Below, piece by piece: positions 1-9,512 of a stretch of DNA of 50,746 nt. The translations under genes and the position numbers were made by a program. Position 1 is the stretch's first letter. Each line of letters starts with the position of its first letter. The stretch is from positions 1 to 50,746 of the forward strand of contig CALLZC010000152.1 in the NCBI GenBank assembly GCA_937858995.1, read 5' to 3'. Under the pieces are notes generated by a model. That model was not told the DNA's origin. It made no database searches and saw nothing but the letters and a program-made list of their open reading frames with translations. This DNA is from an uncultured Nostocoides sp. Lineage in GTDB: Bacteria; Actinomycetota; Actinomycetes; Actinomycetales; Dermatophilaceae.

Positions 1-68
1 TTCAAGCAGAAGACGGCATACGAGATAGGAGTCCGTCTCGTGGGCTCGGAGATGTGTATAAGAGACAG
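1..68 (+). other. Illumina Nextera P7/i7 adapter (artefact)
   Basis: This is not genomic DNA. It reads as the P7 flow-cell oligo, an 8-base index (AGGAGTCC, positions 27-34), the Nextera read-2 adapter and the transposon mosaic end finishing in AGAGACAG at 68. The same index appears reverse-complemented at the other end. Genomic sequence begins at 69. Confidence 0.98.
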
Positions 69-275
69 GCCCAGTTCCCGAGCCTTCATCGCCACCACGA
101 TGCGCTCGGGGCCGTCCTGTTCGACCACGGTGGTGTAGCGGCCACGGTCCACCGCCGTAACCCGAGCCAGGAGCGCGTCTGCGTGCGCCGGGCGATCCTT
201 GGAGCGTGGCCGCGATCCGCGACGGCTCGGCCGCACGCGGACGTCGTCCTCGTCGTAGTCGCGCGGGCCACTCAC
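69..275 (-). CDS. rsgA: Ribosome small-subunit-dependent GTPase A, N-terminal fragment
   Basis: RsgA is a circularly permuted GTPase that helps mature the 30S subunit. Only the first 69 codons are present because the adapter cuts the gene. The GTG start (275-273) overlaps the aroA stop as GTGA, so translation is probably coupled. The fragment reads [16 protein letters not shown], then a basic stretch, then [13 protein letters not shown], which matches the N-terminal OB-fold region of actinobacterial RsgA proteins. The aroA-rsgA order is common in this phylum. The GTPase domain is not in the window, so the call rests on the N-terminus and synteny. Confidence 0.75.
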
Positions 276-1612
276 CGGCGGCTGCCGGACGCGGCGCCCG
301 GGGATTGGGCGAGCATGTTCTCCCACAGCTGGACGAAGGTAGGCAGTGTCTTGGCGACGGTGGCGACATTCTCCACCTCGATGCCTGGCACTCGGAGCCC
401 GAGAACCGCCGCCGCCATGACCATGCGATGATCGGCATAGGTGCGAAAGAGCGCCGCTCGCAGGGGACGGGGGTTGATGCGCAGCCCGTCGTCGGTCTCG
501 GTGACCAGGGTCCCCAGGCGGCTGAGTTCGCGGGCCAGGGCGGCCAGTCGATCGCTCTCGTGACCGCGGATGTGCGCGACGCCGCGGATGATGCTGGGAC
601 CGTCCGCCAGCGCGCAGAGGGCGGCCACCACGGGCGTCAGTTCACTGGAGTCGTGCAAGTCGAGGTCCACGCCGTGGATCGGCTCCGAACCGGTAACGCT
701 CAGGCCCTCCCGGTCCAGCACGACGTCGGCGCCCATCTCATCGAGTATGTCGCGCAGTGCGTCCCCGCCTTGGGTGGTGTACTGCGGCCAGCCCCGCACG
801 CGCACACGCCCGCCGGTGACCAGGGCGGCAGCCAGGAATTGTGCCGCATTGGACAGGTCCGGCTCGATGACGACATCGAGCGCATTGATCTCGCTCGGCT
901 CGACCCGCCACGTCAGCGGGGCGCTGTCATCGACGATGGCACCGGCATCGCGCAGCGTCTCCACCGTCATCTCGATGTGCGGCAGGGAGGGAACGGCCTT
1001 GCCGTCGTGATGGACCGTGACGCCTTCGTCGTAGCGCGCGCCGGAGAGCAGGAGGCCGGAAACGAACTGCGAGGACGCCGACGCATCCAGCGTTACCTCG
1101 CCGCCGCGCACCCGGCCGCGGCCGTGCACGACGAAGGGCAACCCGCCGAGACCGCCGTCGTCCAGGTCGACGCCCAGGGTGGCGAGCGCGGCCAGGATCG
1201 GCGCCATCGGGCGGGCCGCTGCCTGTTCGTCGCCCACGAACCGCACGGGGCCGCTGGCCAAACCGGCGACCGGCGGCAGGAAGCGCATGACATTGCCAGC
1301 AAGGCCGCAATCGATGCGTCCGCCACCTCGCAGCACCCCGGGCGTGACGATCCAATCCGCCGGGTCGTCGGCCGCATCGTCAACCCCGCACCCTAGGGTG
1401 CGCAGCGCCGCGGCCATGAGCGCAGTGTCGCGAGAGCGCAAGGGCGCCCGCAGCCGAGAGACCTCCTGCGCCAGGGCTGAGAGCACCAAATAGCGATTGG
1501 TCAGCGACTTGCTGCCGGGCAGGCTCACGACCGCGTCGATCGGCCCCAAGGCGGCCGGTGCCGCCCACGCGGACTCCGCAGGCTGGGGAACCACGGGGTC
1601 AGCTGAGGGCAT
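272..1612 (-). CDS. aroA: 3-phosphoshikimate 1-carboxyvinyltransferase (EPSP synthase)
   Basis: The enzyme joins PEP to shikimate-3-phosphate in the sixth step of the shikimate pathway, in the cytosol. The predicted protein has 446 residues, normal for the family. Visible motifs are [10 protein letters not shown] near residues 31-40 with the substrate-binding Lys, a GNVMRFLPP loop in place of the usual GNAGTxx[30 protein letters not shown] and [10 protein letters not shown] near the C-terminus. I chose the ATG at 1612; an in-frame ATG at 1675 would add 21 residues rich in Pro and Arg inside the upstream gene. Even so the start overlaps the doxX-like gene by 14 bp, and the stop overlaps rsgA. 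The loss of the Gly-Thr pair in the GNAGT loop is worth noting for inhibitor sensitivity. Confidence 0.95.
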   Translation of the reverse strand: MPSADPVVPQPAESAWAAPAALGPIDAVVSLPGSKSLTNRYLVLSALAQEVSRLRAPLRSRDTALMAAALRTLGCGVDDAADDPADWIVTPGVLRGGGRIDCGLAGNVMRFLPPVAGLASGPVRFVGDEQAAARPMAPILAALATLGVDLDDGGLGGLPFVVHGRGRVRGGEVTLDASASSQFVSGLLLSGARYDEGVTVHHDGKAVPSLPHIEMTVETLRDAGAIVDDSAPLTWRVEPSEINALDVVIEPDLSNAAQFLAAALVTGGRVRVRGWPQYTTQGGDALRDILDEMGADVVLDREGLSVTGSEPIHGVDLDLHDSSELTPVVAALCALADGPSIIRGVAHIRGHESDRLAALARELSRLGTLVTETDDGLRINPRPLRAALFRTYADHRMVMAAAVLGLRVPGIEVENVATVAKTLPTFVQLWENMLAQSPGAASGSRR

Positions 1613-2141
1613 CGGCTGCCGTGGCCAGCTTGAGCCGCGCCTGGGCCCGGGCGATGCGGGCGGCATACCGAGCATCCTTGGTGACCGAGGTTCGGGTGCG
1701 GGCGGCGGCGGCGCCCGCCATCCGGGCCCGGTAGGCGAGCCCGGGTTTGCCTTGCGTGTCGACCGCGGCCAACAGCACCCCGCCGAGCACGCTTAGGTTC
1801 TTCACGAAGTGCAGGAGATCCTGCCGTTTGCGCTCCGGGTCACTCTGCGCCCAAAAGGCATGATCGAGCGCAGTGCTCGGGACCAGCGTGCCGGCGAGGA
1901 CGGTGGCGGCTAGGCGGGGGAAATGCCCGGTGGCCAGCAGGGCCCCGCCAGCGACCATGGCCGCCCCATTGGCTCGCACCCACAGCTCGGGTTCCTCCGG
2001 GAGCCCTAGGGGGGGAGCCAGGGTGTGCACCAAAGGCTCGGCCTGCGCGCCCCGAGTGCCGGGGTGTCGGAGCGCGTCGAGACCTCCAGCGACGAACATG
2101 GTGGCCAGGAGCGGGCGGGCAACGCGGCGTACCAAAGTCAT
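1599..2141 (-). CDS. DoxX family membrane protein
   Basis: A 180-residue protein with the DoxX pattern: an N-terminal hydrophobic segment ([17 protein letters not shown]), a middle pair of hydrophobic segments ([14 protein letters not shown] and [18 protein letters not shown]) and a fourth before residue 130 ([14 protein letters not shown]), followed by an Ala/Arg-rich cytoplasmic tail of about 45 residues. DoxX proteins are small four-helix membrane proteins, some linked to quinone or thiosulfate redox chemistry and many of unknown role. The ATG has AGAAGG upstream. It is first in a minus-strand run with aroA and rsgA and divergent from the SRAP gene. The substrate cannot be told from sequence. 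Confidence 0.8.
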   Translation of the reverse strand: MTLVRRVARPLLATMFVAGGLDALRHPGTRGAQAEPLVHTLAPPLGLPEEPELWVRANGAAMVAGGALLATGHFPRLAATVLAGTLVPSTALDHAFWAQSDPERKRQDLLHFVKNLSVLGGVLLAAVDTQGKPGLAYRARMAGAAAARTRTSVTKDARYAARIARAQARLKLATAADALS

Positions 2142-2265
2142 GAAACCTTCTCGAGTCGGCGACGATGATCTGCTCCTACCGTAGACGCCGTGGCGCCGTC
2201 ACCGGCGTGTCGGCCACGATGCAGTTGCCTGGTGCCGGTGGGTATCACGAGGGAGAGAGTCAGAC

Positions 2266-3099
2266 ATGTGCGGACGGTATGCCGCGAGCGCCAGTCTCGA
2301 TGAACTGGTCGAAGAGTTCGCTATCGAGCTGGACGCCAGCGCGGGGCCGAGTCGTTCGATTCTGGTGAATCCGCAGTCGCCGCCCCCCGGGAGCCCGGAC
2401 TGGAACATGGCGCCGACCAAACAGGCACCCGTCGTCCTGACGCGCGCCGTGGCCGGCCAGCCGGTGCGGCAGTTACGCCTGCTCACCTGGGGCTTGGTGC
2501 CCTCATGGTCCAAAGATCCCAAGGGCGGGGTACGGATGATCAACGCCCGCGCCGAGACCATCGCGACCAAACCGGCGTATGCCCGGGCCCTGGCTGCCCG
2601 GCGCGCGCTGGTCCCCGCGCAGGGCTGGTACGAGTGGCAGGTCTCGCCCACGGCCACCGACGCCAAGGGCAAACCCCGCAAACAACCCTTCTTCATTCAC
2701 CGTGGGGATGGCGATGTGGTGGCCATGGCCGGGATCTATGAGTTTTGGCGTGATCGCGAGATCGCCGATGCCGACGATCCGGCCGCCTGGCTGACGACCT
2801 TTGCGGTCCTGACGACCCACGCCGAGCCCGGCCTCGATCGCATCCACGACCGGCAGCCCGTCGTCCTGGAGCGGGAGCACTGGCAGCGGTGGCTCGACCC
2901 GGACCTGGTCCAGGCCGAGGCGCTCGCCGACCTGCTCGATCCGCAGCCCAGCGGGCGCTTCGCCGCATACCCGATCTCGCGCGCGGTCAGCTCCAACCGG
3001 GCCAATGGTCCACACCTGCTCGATCCGGCGCCGAGCGACGACCTCGATGGGGTGCTCGATCCGGTCACCGGGGAGATCATCACGGCGCGCCGTGATTGA
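2266..3099 (+). CDS. SRAP-domain abasic-site crosslinking protein (YedK/HMCES family)
   Basis: Family members cap abasic sites in single-stranded DNA through a covalent thiazolidine bond made by the N-terminal Cys. The 277-residue protein starts MCGRY, so Cys2 becomes N-terminal once Met is removed. Other family residues are visible: NMAPT, WGLVPSW, the INARAET block with the DNA-contacting Asn, GWYEW with the Glu, and the TTHAEP His near the end of the catalytic core. The C-terminal 50 residues, rich in Asp and Pro, are less conserved. The ATG follows GGGAGAGAG. No obvious LexA box was seen upstream. Confidence 0.93.
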   Translation: MCGRYAASASLDELVEEFAIELDASAGPSRSILVNPQSPPPGSPDWNMAPTKQAPVVLTRAVAGQPVRQLRLLTWGLVPSWSKDPKGGVRMINARAETIATKPAYARALAARRALVPAQGWYEWQVSPTATDAKGKPRKQPFFIHRGDGDVVAMAGIYEFWRDREIADADDPAAWLTTFAVLTTHAEPGLDRIHDRQPVVLEREHWQRWLDPDLVQAEALADLLDPQPSGRFAAYPISRAVSSNRANGPHLLDPAPSDDLDGVLDPVTGEIITARRD

Positions 3100-3116
3100 C
3101 CAGCAGTCGAGATTGC

Positions 3117-3145
3117 TTGACAACAGTCGGCTGCCTGTCATCTTG
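3117..3145 (+). promoter_or_regulatory. Possible promoter of the polyol operon
   Basis: A perfect TTGACA (3117-3122) lies 16-17 bp before a weak CATCTT/ATCTTG element. It is the only consensus -35 in the gap before the dehydrogenase gene. The -10 is poor, so this is tentative. Confidence 0.35.
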
Positions 3146-3188
3146 TGTACCTCAATGAACGTGCCTACGGGGAGGGTGGTCTGCGCTG

Positions 3189-4673
3189 ATGGGGGAGGTG
3201 GTGCACCTTGGCGCGACGAGCCTGGACGCGCTGCCCCCGGAGGTCGAGGTTCCGGCATACGATCGCTCAACGGTGACCCCGGGGATCGTGCACTTCGGGG
3301 TCGGCGGCTTCTTCCGCGCGCACCAGGCGATGTATCTCGATCGGCTCATGAACCAGGGCCGGGCCCTGGACTGGGGCATCGTCGGCGTCGGGACCATGCC
3401 GGGCGATGCGCGGATGCGGGACGTCATGGCGGGGCAGGACTGCCTCTACACCCTGGTTGTCAAGCATCCTGATGGCTCGCGTGACGCGCAGGTCATCGGC
3501 TCGATGATCGGCTACCTCTACGCCCCCGACGACCCGGAGGCGGTGCTGAGTCGGCTCACCGATCCAGCGACGAGGATCGTTGGTCTCACGGTGACCGAGG
3601 GTGGCTACCACGTCAACCAGGTCACCGGGGAATTCGACCCGGTCGGCGCCGACCTCGTCGCCGATCTCGCGGGTGGCGGTCCGCCGCGCAGCGTCTTCGG
3701 GTTCATCACCGAGGCGGCGCGCCGACGTCGTGATGCTGGCACCGCGCCGTTCACCGTGATGTCGTGCGACAACCTGCCCGGCAATGGTGACGTCGCCCAG
3801 AAGATGATCCTGGCCTTCGCTCAGTTGATCGATAGTGACCTGGCGACCTACCTGCGTGAGCACGTTCCCTTCCCCAACTGCATGGTCGATCGCATCACGC
3901 CGGTGACGCAGCCGGCCGATATCGCGGACCTCGCCGACCGGTTCGGCATCGCCGACGCCTGGCCGGTCGTGTGTGAGCCATTCACCCAATGGGTGCTAGA
4001 GGATCACTTTGCGAGCGGGCGTCCGGCATACCAGGACGTGGGGGTTCAGATCGTCCAGGACGTCGTGCCCTATGAGCTGATGAAGTTGCGGCTGCTCAAC
4101 GCCAGTCATCAGGCACTGTGCTATCTCGGCTACCTCAGCGGCTACCGCTACGCGCACGAGGTCGCGCAGGATCCGCTTTTCGTGCGCTTCCTGCTCGGCT
4201 ACATGGCGGACGAGGCCAGTCCAACGCTGCCGCCGATCGAGGGAGTGGACGTAGCGGCATACCGGCACCAGCTCATCGAGCGCTTCGCCAACCCCGAGGT
4301 CCGCGACACCCTGGCCCGGTTGTGCGCGGAGAGCTCGGACCGGATCCCCAAGTGGCTGGTCCCGGTGATCCAGCAGAACATCGCGGCGGGCCGACCCGTG
4401 GATCGCTCGGCCCTGGTCGTGGCTTCGTGGGCGCGCTATGCGCAAGGGGTTGACGAGAACGGTGAGCGCATCGAGGTGGTGGACCGCTTCAAGGACCGGA
4501 TCATGGCGGCGGCGACGGCCCAAGCCCACGACGACCTCGCCTTCGTCCGGGATCGGGACTTCTTTGGCGACCTGGTCAGCGATTCGCGCTTCACGCAGCC
4601 GTATCGACGCGCCCTGGCCAGCCTGCATCGCACGGGTGCCCGCGCGACCGTGCAGGAATTCGAGGGCGGGTGA
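3189..4673 (+). CDS. Mannitol 2-dehydrogenase family polyol dehydrogenase
   Basis: A 494-residue NAD-dependent long-chain polyol dehydrogenase, normal length for the mannitol 2-dehydrogenase/fructuronate reductase family. The N-terminal nucleotide-binding segment reads IVHFGVGGFFRAHQ near residue 36. The C-terminal domain has DRITPVT and the catalytic-helix signature MKLRLLNASHQAL with the Lys and the NxxH pattern. Because a xylulokinase follows 122 bp downstream on the same strand, the likely substrate is D-arabinitol (to D-xylulose) or mannitol (to fructose); the family oxidises both and sequence does not settle it. No transporter or regulator gene for the polyol is in the window. Confidence 0.85.
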   Translation: MGEVVHLGATSLDALPPEVEVPAYDRSTVTPGIVHFGVGGFFRAHQAMYLDRLMNQGRALDWGIVGVGTMPGDARMRDVMAGQDCLYTLVVKHPDGSRDAQVIGSMIGYLYAPDDPEAVLSRLTDPATRIVGLTVTEGGYHVNQVTGEFDPVGADLVADLAGGGPPRSVFGFITEAARRRRDAGTAPFTVMSCDNLPGNGDVAQKMILAFAQLIDSDLATYLREHVPFPNCMVDRITPVTQPADIADLADRFGIADAWPVVCEPFTQWVLEDHFASGRPAYQDVGVQIVQDVVPYELMKLRLLNASHQALCYLGYLSGYRYAHEVAQDPLFVRFLLGYMADEASPTLPPIEGVDVAAYRHQLIERFANPEVRDTLARLCAESSDRIPKWLVPVIQQNIAAGRPVDRSALVVASWARYAQGVDENGERIEVVDRFKDRIMAAATAQAHDDLAFVRDRDFFGDLVSDSRFTQPYRRALASLHRTGARATVQEFEGG

Positions 4674-4795
4674 GGCGGCGCAGGCCGTGGGTTGCTACCC
4701 GTCGGGGTGATCCCTCCTCGGCGATTCCGATCGGCGCGCTGCCGGTGCGGGCGACTCCCTAGGATGTCCTCAACGCGTCGGAACGGAGGCGATCG

Positions 4796-6205
4796 ATGAC
4801 CCGCTCGCTGGTCGCCGGGGTCGACAGTTCGACCCAGTCGTGCAAGGTCGTGGTCTGCGACGCGGACACCGGCGCCGTGGTACGCACCGGCCGCTCCCCG
4901 CACCCGGACGGCACGCAGGTCCACCCCGAGGCGTGGTGGTCCGCCTGGGAGCACGCAACCTCCGGTGGTCTGCTCGACGGCGTCGAGGCCCTTGCCGTTG
5001 GCGGGCAGCAACACGGCATGGTCACCCTCGATCCGCACGGCGAGATCGTGCGCCCTGCTCTGCTGTGGAATGACACCCGCTCCGCCGAGAGTGCCGACGA
5101 TCTGGTGCGCGAATTCGGGGGGCCGGGCGCCTGGGCGCAGGAGATCGGCGTGGTTCCCGTCGCAGCGATCACGGTGACGAAACTGCGGTGGCTGGCACGC
5201 CAGGAACCCGAGAGCCTGGCGCGGACCCGGACCTGTGTGCTCCCACACGACTGGCTCACCGGCAAGATCCTGCAGGCCCAGGGCGGCTTCGAGGGCTGGA
5301 CGACCGATCGCGGCGACGCCTCCGGCACCGGTTACTGGTCCGCCCACACGCAGCGGTACCGCGACGATGTCCTCGAACTGGCAACGGGTCGGGCGCTCGA
5401 GGTCCCCCGGGTGCTGGCACCGCGCGAGAGCGCCGGGCGCACAACGAGCGGGATGGTGGTGGCGGCCGGGACGGGCGACAATATGGGCGCGGCATTGGGA
5501 CTGGGGCTGGCTCCCGGCGATGTCGTGGTCTCGCTCGGGACCAGCGGGACCGTCTTTGCCCGGCACGGGCAGGCCGTATCGGATGCGTCGGGGGCGCTGG
5601 CGTCCTTCGCGGATGCCGAGGGCGGCTACCTGCCGCTGTTGTGCACGCTCAACGCCTCCCGAGTCCTCAACGCCGGGGCTGCGCTGCTCGGCGTCGATTT
5701 CGCCGGCCTCGATGCCCTGGCGCTCGCGGCCGACCCGGGCGCCGGCGGCCTGATCCTGCTGCCCTATCTCGACGGCGAGCGGACCCCGAACCTGCCGCTG
5801 GCCACGGGCTCCTTGGTCGGGCTGACCCGCACCAATGCCACCCCGGAGAATCTGGCCCGGGCGGTTGTCGAGGGGATGCTCCTTAACCTGGTGGCCGGGG
5901 TCGATGCGCTACGGGCGGCGGGTGTCGAGATCCATCGCATCCTGGTGATCGGGGGCGCTGCCATCTCCCCGGCGGTGCAGCAGATTGCGCCCCTGCTCTT
6001 CGGGGTCCCGGTCGCCATCCCCGCGGCCGGGGAGTATGTCGGCATCGGCGCCGCCCGGCAGGCCGCCTGGGCGCTCTCCGGCACCGCGAAGCCGCCGGCC
6101 TGGAGCACCTCGATCGACGCGCAATTCGCTCCGGGCCCGGCCGATCAGGCCGCCGACATCGTCCAGCGCTATCGGCAGGCGGTGCACGCCCTCCATGGGC
6201 GCTAG
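4796..6205 (+). CDS. xylB: Xylulokinase
   Basis: A 469-residue FGGY-family sugar kinase that phosphorylates D-xylulose to D-xylulose 5-phosphate for the pentose phosphate pathway. Visible features are the N-terminal ATPase fold (VAGVDSSTQSCK), the xylulokinase-typical GGQQHGMV, LLWNDTRS with the catalytic Asp region, GTGDNMGAALG and the phosphate-binding SLGTSGTVFA, and a C-terminal IGGAAISPAVQQI. The ATG has GGAGG about 8 nt upstream, and a possible TAGGAT -10 lies about 4761. With the polyol dehydrogenase before it, the pair would convert a pentitol to xylulose 5-phosphate. It overlaps the next gene by 11 bp. Confidence 0.93.
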   Translation: MTRSLVAGVDSSTQSCKVVVCDADTGAVVRTGRSPHPDGTQVHPEAWWSAWEHATSGGLLDGVEALAVGGQQHGMVTLDPHGEIVRPALLWNDTRSAESADDLVREFGGPGAWAQEIGVVPVAAITVTKLRWLARQEPESLARTRTCVLPHDWLTGKILQAQGGFEGWTTDRGDASGTGYWSAHTQRYRDDVLELATGRALEVPRVLAPRESAGRTTSGMVVAAGTGDNMGAALGLGLAPGDVVVSLGTSGTVFARHGQAVSDASGALASFADAEGGYLPLLCTLNASRVLNAGAALLGVDFAGLDALALAADPGAGGLILLPYLDGERTPNLPLATGSLVGLTRTNATPENLARAVVEGMLLNLVAGVDALRAAGVEIHRILVIGGAAISPAVQQIAPLLFGVPVAIPAAGEYVGIGAARQAAWALSGTAKPPAWSTSIDAQFAPGPADQAADIVQRYRQAVHALHGR

Positions 6206-6860
6206 ATCGATAGCGCTCCCGGGGCCACCGGTCCCGGACCACAGGCTCGATCTGGAGAGCCCCGCGGGCCCGGGGCGCGCCCACGTCTTCCTGAGCACAG
6301 GCGCGCCGAGAGCCAGCGTGGTGCTTGGGCACGGCGCGGGTGGGGGGATCGAAGCCGCCGATTTGCAGCTGCTCGCGGCCACCTTGCCGGCGCTGGGATA
6401 CCGCGTCGTCCTGATCGAGCAGCCCTGGCGAGTCGCGGGCAAGCGGGTGGCGCCGCGCCCACCCGCACTGGACGCCGCCTGGCTGCCGATGCTCGCCGAG
6501 CTCACGCGCGGTGCCGGTACCGGGCCGGTAGTCGTCGGGGGCCGCAGTGCGGGGGCTCGGGTGGCCTGCCGTACCGCATACGCCACCGGGGCCAGCGCAG
6601 TGCTGTGCTTGTCCTTTCCGCTCCATCCGCCGGGCCAGCCCGAGCGCTCCCGCGCGCCGGAGTTGCGCACCCCGGTGGCGCACGGCATACCCGTTCGGGT
6701 CATCCAAGGGGCACGTGACCCCTTCGGGACACCGGGTGAGGTGCAGGCCGAACTGCCGGATCCGGGGTGGGTGCGCGCCGTCCCCGGAACCCACTCGTTC
6801 GCCGCGCACCCGCAGGATGTCGCCGCTGCGGCGGCGGAGTTCCTATCGCACCTGATCTAG
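6195..6860 (+). CDS. Alpha/beta hydrolase (KANL3/Tex30-like, dienelactone hydrolase fold)
   Basis: A 221-residue soluble alpha/beta hydrolase. The oxyanion-loop GHGAGGG is near residue 45, the nucleophile elbow is GGRSAG near residue 117, the acid is probably Asp in GARDPFG, and the His is in GTHSF near the end. This matches the small bacterial hydrolases related to the KANL3/Tex30 domain, whose substrates are unknown. The ATG at 6195 lies inside the end of xylB, giving an 11-bp overlap and likely coupling. Upstream in-frame codons only exist as antisense-like reading of xylB, so the short start is preferred. Confidence 0.8.
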   Translation: MGARSIALPGPPVPDHRLDLESPAGPGRAHVFLSTGAPRASVVLGHGAGGGIEAADLQLLAATLPALGYRVVLIEQPWRVAGKRVAPRPPALDAAWLPMLAELTRGAGTGPVVVGGRSAGARVACRTAYATGASAVLCLSFPLHPPGQPERSRAPELRTPVAHGIPVRVIQGARDPFGTPGEVQAELPDPGWVRAVPGTHSFAAHPQDVAAAAAEFLSHLI

Positions 6861-6876
6861 AGCTGGGTGAAAGAAC

Positions 6877-7419
6877 TCAGAGGGCCCCACCCGCGGCCGG
6901 CGGCGCGGCCGGGTCGATGCCCGCGTCCCCCACGGTCTCGCGGGCCAGGTGCTCCTCGATCTGGAACCACTGCGCACCCGCGCGCGTGGCGATCGCCAGC
7001 AGGGTATTCATCGCGGCGACCTCCTCGACCTGCTCCTTGAGGAACCACATCATGAACTGCTCGCCCAGGACGTCGTCCTCGGCGCGGGCGGCGCGAAACA
7101 GCCGCTCGACCTGCGCCGTGACCTCCTTCTCCTGGTGCAGCGCGAGTTCGATGAGTTCGGCCGGCGCGCTGAAGTCGTTCAATACCCCGCCAACATCCTG
7201 GATGGCGATGTCGAGGTCCCGATCCAGCAGGTACTGGACGAACATCATGGCGTGATTGCGCTCCTCGACGCTCTGCCGATAGAAGTGCATGGCGAGTCGG
7301 GGCAGGTCGTGATTGTCGAACCACACGGCCAGGGCGATGTATTGCTGGCTCGCGGTGAACTCATTGCGCACCTGGGCGCGCAGCAGGTCAGCGAAGCTCT
7401 CGGTCATCTCGCGAGTCAT
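6877..7419 (-). CDS. bfrB: Ferritin (BfrB-type iron storage)
   Basis: A 180-residue non-haem ferritin that oxidises Fe(II) and stores ferric mineral in a 24-subunit shell. Ferroxidase residues are visible in [12 protein letters not shown] (Glu, near residue 19), EERNHAMMF (Glu and His, near residue 55) and [12 protein letters not shown]. The C-terminus PAAGGAL resembles the AAGG-ending tail of mycobacterial BfrB. The start at 7419 is supported by a TAGGCT -10 exactly 7 nt before the ATG, giving a leaderless transcript; a second ATG four codons in is possible. It is divergent from prfB. I saw no iron-box palindrome. Confidence 0.93.
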   Translation of the reverse strand: MTREMTESFADLLRAQVRNEFTASQQYIALAVWFDNHDLPRLAMHFYRQSVEERNHAMMFVQYLLDRDLDIAIQDVGGVLNDFSAPAELIELALHQEKEVTAQVERLFRAARAEDDVLGEQFMMWFLKEQVEEVAAMNTLLAIATRAGAQWFQIEEHLARETVGDAGIDPAAPPAAGGAL

Positions 7420-7426
7420 GGCAGAC

Positions 7427-7432
7427 AGCCTA
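7427..7432 (-). promoter_or_regulatory. -10 element of bfrB, leaderless type
   Basis: TAGGCT on the minus strand, 7 nt before the ferritin ATG. This spacing places the transcription start at or next to the start codon. Confidence 0.55.
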
Positions 7433-7490
7433 AAGAATTCCGGGCCGGGCGGGCGGTCGCGGGTCCTGCGGCGCCGCCGAGGCGCTGCCG

Positions 7491-7496
7491 TATCGT
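7491..7496 (+). promoter_or_regulatory. -10 element of prfB, leaderless type
   Basis: TATCGT lies 8 nt before the prfB ATG at 7505, with no Shine-Dalgarno between, which fits a leaderless mRNA. Confidence 0.5.
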
Positions 7497-7504
7497 GGCC
7501 CATT

Positions 7505-8620
7505 ATGGCTACCGACTTCGCTCAGGCGATCAAGGACTTGCGTTCGACGATGTCCTCGGTGCGTGAGGTCACGGACCTGGACGCGCTCGGGGCGCGGATC
7601 GCGGACCTGGAGGCCAAGGCGGGGGCGCCCAACCTGTGGGACGACCCCGACGCGGCCCAAGTCGTCACCTCGGCCCTGTCCCGGGCCATCACCGAACGCG
7701 ACCGAATCCTGGAAATGGATGGGCGGATCGAGGAGGTGGAGGTGCTCGTCGAGCTCGGTCAAGAGGAGGGCGACGAGGCCACGCTCGCCGAGGCGGAGCT
7801 GGAGTTGACGGCGATCCAGGCGGCGGTCAGCGAACTGGAAGTGCGCACCCTCCTGGCCGGCGAGTATGACGAGCGGCATGCCGTCGTCTCGATTCGCTCC
7901 GGTGCGGGCGGGGTGGATGCCGCCGACTTCGCGGAGATGCTTTTGCGGATGTACCTGCGTTGGGCCGAGCGGCACGGCTTCCCGACCAAGGTGCTCGATA
8001 CCTCATACGCGGAGGAGGCGGGGCTGAAGTCGGCGACCTTCGAGGTCAACGTCCCCTACGCCTATGGAAACCTCTCGGTCGAGGGGGGCACCCATCGGCT
8101 GGTGCGGATCAGCCCCTTCGACAATCAGGGGCGGCGGCAGACGTCCTTCGCCGCGGTCGAGGTCATCCCCCTGATCGAGTCCACGGACCATATCGAGATC
8201 CCCGACAATGAGATCAAGGTCGATGTCTTCCGCTCCTCCGGGCCGGGCGGGCAGAGCGTCAACACGACCGACTCGGCCGTTCGCATGACCCACATCCCCA
8301 CCGGCATCGTCGTCTCGATGCAGGACGAGAAGTCCCAAATCCAGAACCGCGCCGCCGCCATGCGCGTGCTGCAGTCCCGGCTGTTGCTGCAGCGCAAGGC
8401 CGAGGAGGCCGCCACCCGCAAGGACTTGGCCGGAGATGTCAAGGCCAGTTGGGGCGAGCAGATGCGTTCCTACGTCCTCCAGCCGTATCAGATGGTCAAG
8501 GATCTGCGCACCGGCTATGAGGTGGGCAACCCGCAGTCGGTTTTCGACGGGGATATCGATGGCTTCATCGAGGCCGCGATCCGCTGGCGCCGGTCGGAGG
8601 CCGGCACATCGGCGCGGTGA
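7505..8620 (+). CDS. prfB: Peptide chain release factor 2
   Basis: RF2 terminates translation at UGA and UAA by catalysing peptidyl-tRNA hydrolysis in the ribosome. The 371-residue protein has the N-terminal coiled-coil domain, the [13 protein letters not shown] region that contains the RF2-type SPF stop-codon motif, and the catalytic GGQ in [17 protein letters not shown]. The reading frame is continuous from the first ATG, so the programmed +1 frameshift that autoregulates many prfB genes is absent, as usual in Actinomycetota. It heads the conserved block prfB-ftsE-ftsX-M23-smpB. Confidence 0.97.
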   Translation: MATDFAQAIKDLRSTMSSVREVTDLDALGARIADLEAKAGAPNLWDDPDAAQVVTSALSRAITERDRILEMDGRIEEVEVLVELGQEEGDEATLAEAELELTAIQAAVSELEVRTLLAGEYDERHAVVSIRSGAGGVDAADFAEMLLRMYLRWAERHGFPTKVLDTSYAEEAGLKSATFEVNVPYAYGNLSVEGGTHRLVRISPFDNQGRRQTSFAAVEVIPLIESTDHIEIPDNEIKVDVFRSSGPGGQSVNTTDSAVRMTHIPTGIVVSMQDEKSQIQNRAAAMRVLQSRLLLQRKAEEAATRKDLAGDVKASWGEQMRSYVLQPYQMVKDLRTGYEVGNPQSVFDGDIDGFIEAAIRWRRSEAGTSAR

Positions 8621-8717
8621 GTCTCGGTCGGCGTGCGGCGGCAGGCAACTTAGACTTGGGCCGCCCAGTCGTCGCTGGCCCATCACATCTCGAGACCTAA
8701 GGCCGTCTGCTCCGCTC

Positions 8718-9512
8718 ATGATCCGCTTTGAGAACGTCACGAAGGCCTACCCGCGCTCGGCTCGCCCGGCGCTGGACGACATCTCCCTGGAGATCGTGCG
8801 CGGGCAGTTCGTCTTCGTCGTTGGGCCATCCGGCTCCGGGAAGTCGACCATGCTGCGTTTGGTCATTCGCGAGGAACCGACGAGCAGCGGCTCGGTACTC
8901 GTCGCCGGCAACGACCTGGGCTTGCTGCCGCCGCGCAAGGTGCCGCGGCTGCGCCGGCAGATCGGGACGGTTTTCCAGGATTTCCGGCTGCTCCCCAACA
9001 AGAATGTGACCCAAAATGTCGCCTTCGCCCTCCAGGTGTTGGGTCGTCCCAATCGCGTCATCAAGACCCTGGTTCCCGAGACTCTCGAGCTGGTGGGGTT
9101 GCAGGGCAAGGGCCGCCGGATGCCGCACGAGCTCTCCGGCGGCGAGCAGCAGCGCGTCGCCATCGCCCGGGCCGTCGTCAACAAGCCGGCCATCCTCCTC
9201 GCGGACGAGCCGACGGGCAACCTCGACCCCGCGACCAGCCTGGACATCGTGCGGTTGCTGGCGAGCATCAACAAGCAATACGGCACGACCGTGGTGATGG
9301 CCACCCATGACAATGTCATCGTCGATGAGCTGCAGCGCCGGGTGATCGAGCTGGAAAACGGCGTGGTGGTGCGCGATGAGGAACAGGGCACCTATGTGCC
9401 GCGGGCCGAATCCCCCGTCGCGCACCCGGCGCCAGGACATGAGCATCCAGCGGACCTGTGGACCAATCCCGATGCCGACTGGGCCGAAGAGCACGTCCGG
9501 GGGGAGGACTAG
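8718..9512 (+). CDS. ftsE: Cell-division ABC transporter ATP-binding protein FtsE
   Basis: FtsE is the ATPase of the FtsEX complex, which sits at the septum and switches on peptidoglycan hydrolases instead of transporting a substrate. The 264-residue protein has Walker [10 protein letters not shown] near residue 35, a Q-loop VFQDFRLL, the signature [14 protein letters not shown], Walker [12 protein letters not shown] and the H-loop MATHD. About 45 extra residues after the ABC domain are rich in Pro, Glu and His, a common actinobacterial extension. The ATG at 8718 gives the standard FtsE N-terminus ([11 protein letters not shown]). The stop is followed immediately by the ftsX ATG. Confidence 0.97.
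   Translation: MIRFENVTKAYPRSARPALDDISLEIVRGQFVFVVGPSGSGKSTMLRLVIREEPTSSGSVLVAGNDLGLLPPRKVPRLRRQIGTVFQDFRLLPNKNVTQNVAFALQVLGRPNRVIKTLVPETLELVGLQGKGRRMPHELSGGEQQRVAIARAVVNKPAILLADEPTGNLDPATSLDIVRLLASINKQYGTTVVMATHDNVIVDELQRRVIELENGVVVRDEEQGTYVPRAESPVAHPAPGHEHPADLWTNPDADWAEEHVRGED

Noticed and set aside
206-1396. Long plus-strand open frame opposite aroA
   Set aside because: It is the antisense shadow typical of GC-rich coding sequence; the minus-strand aroA has full family motifs.
7505-7600. Programmed frameshift in prfB
   Set aside because: The frame is continuous and no internal UGA with a slippery CTT is present near the start.
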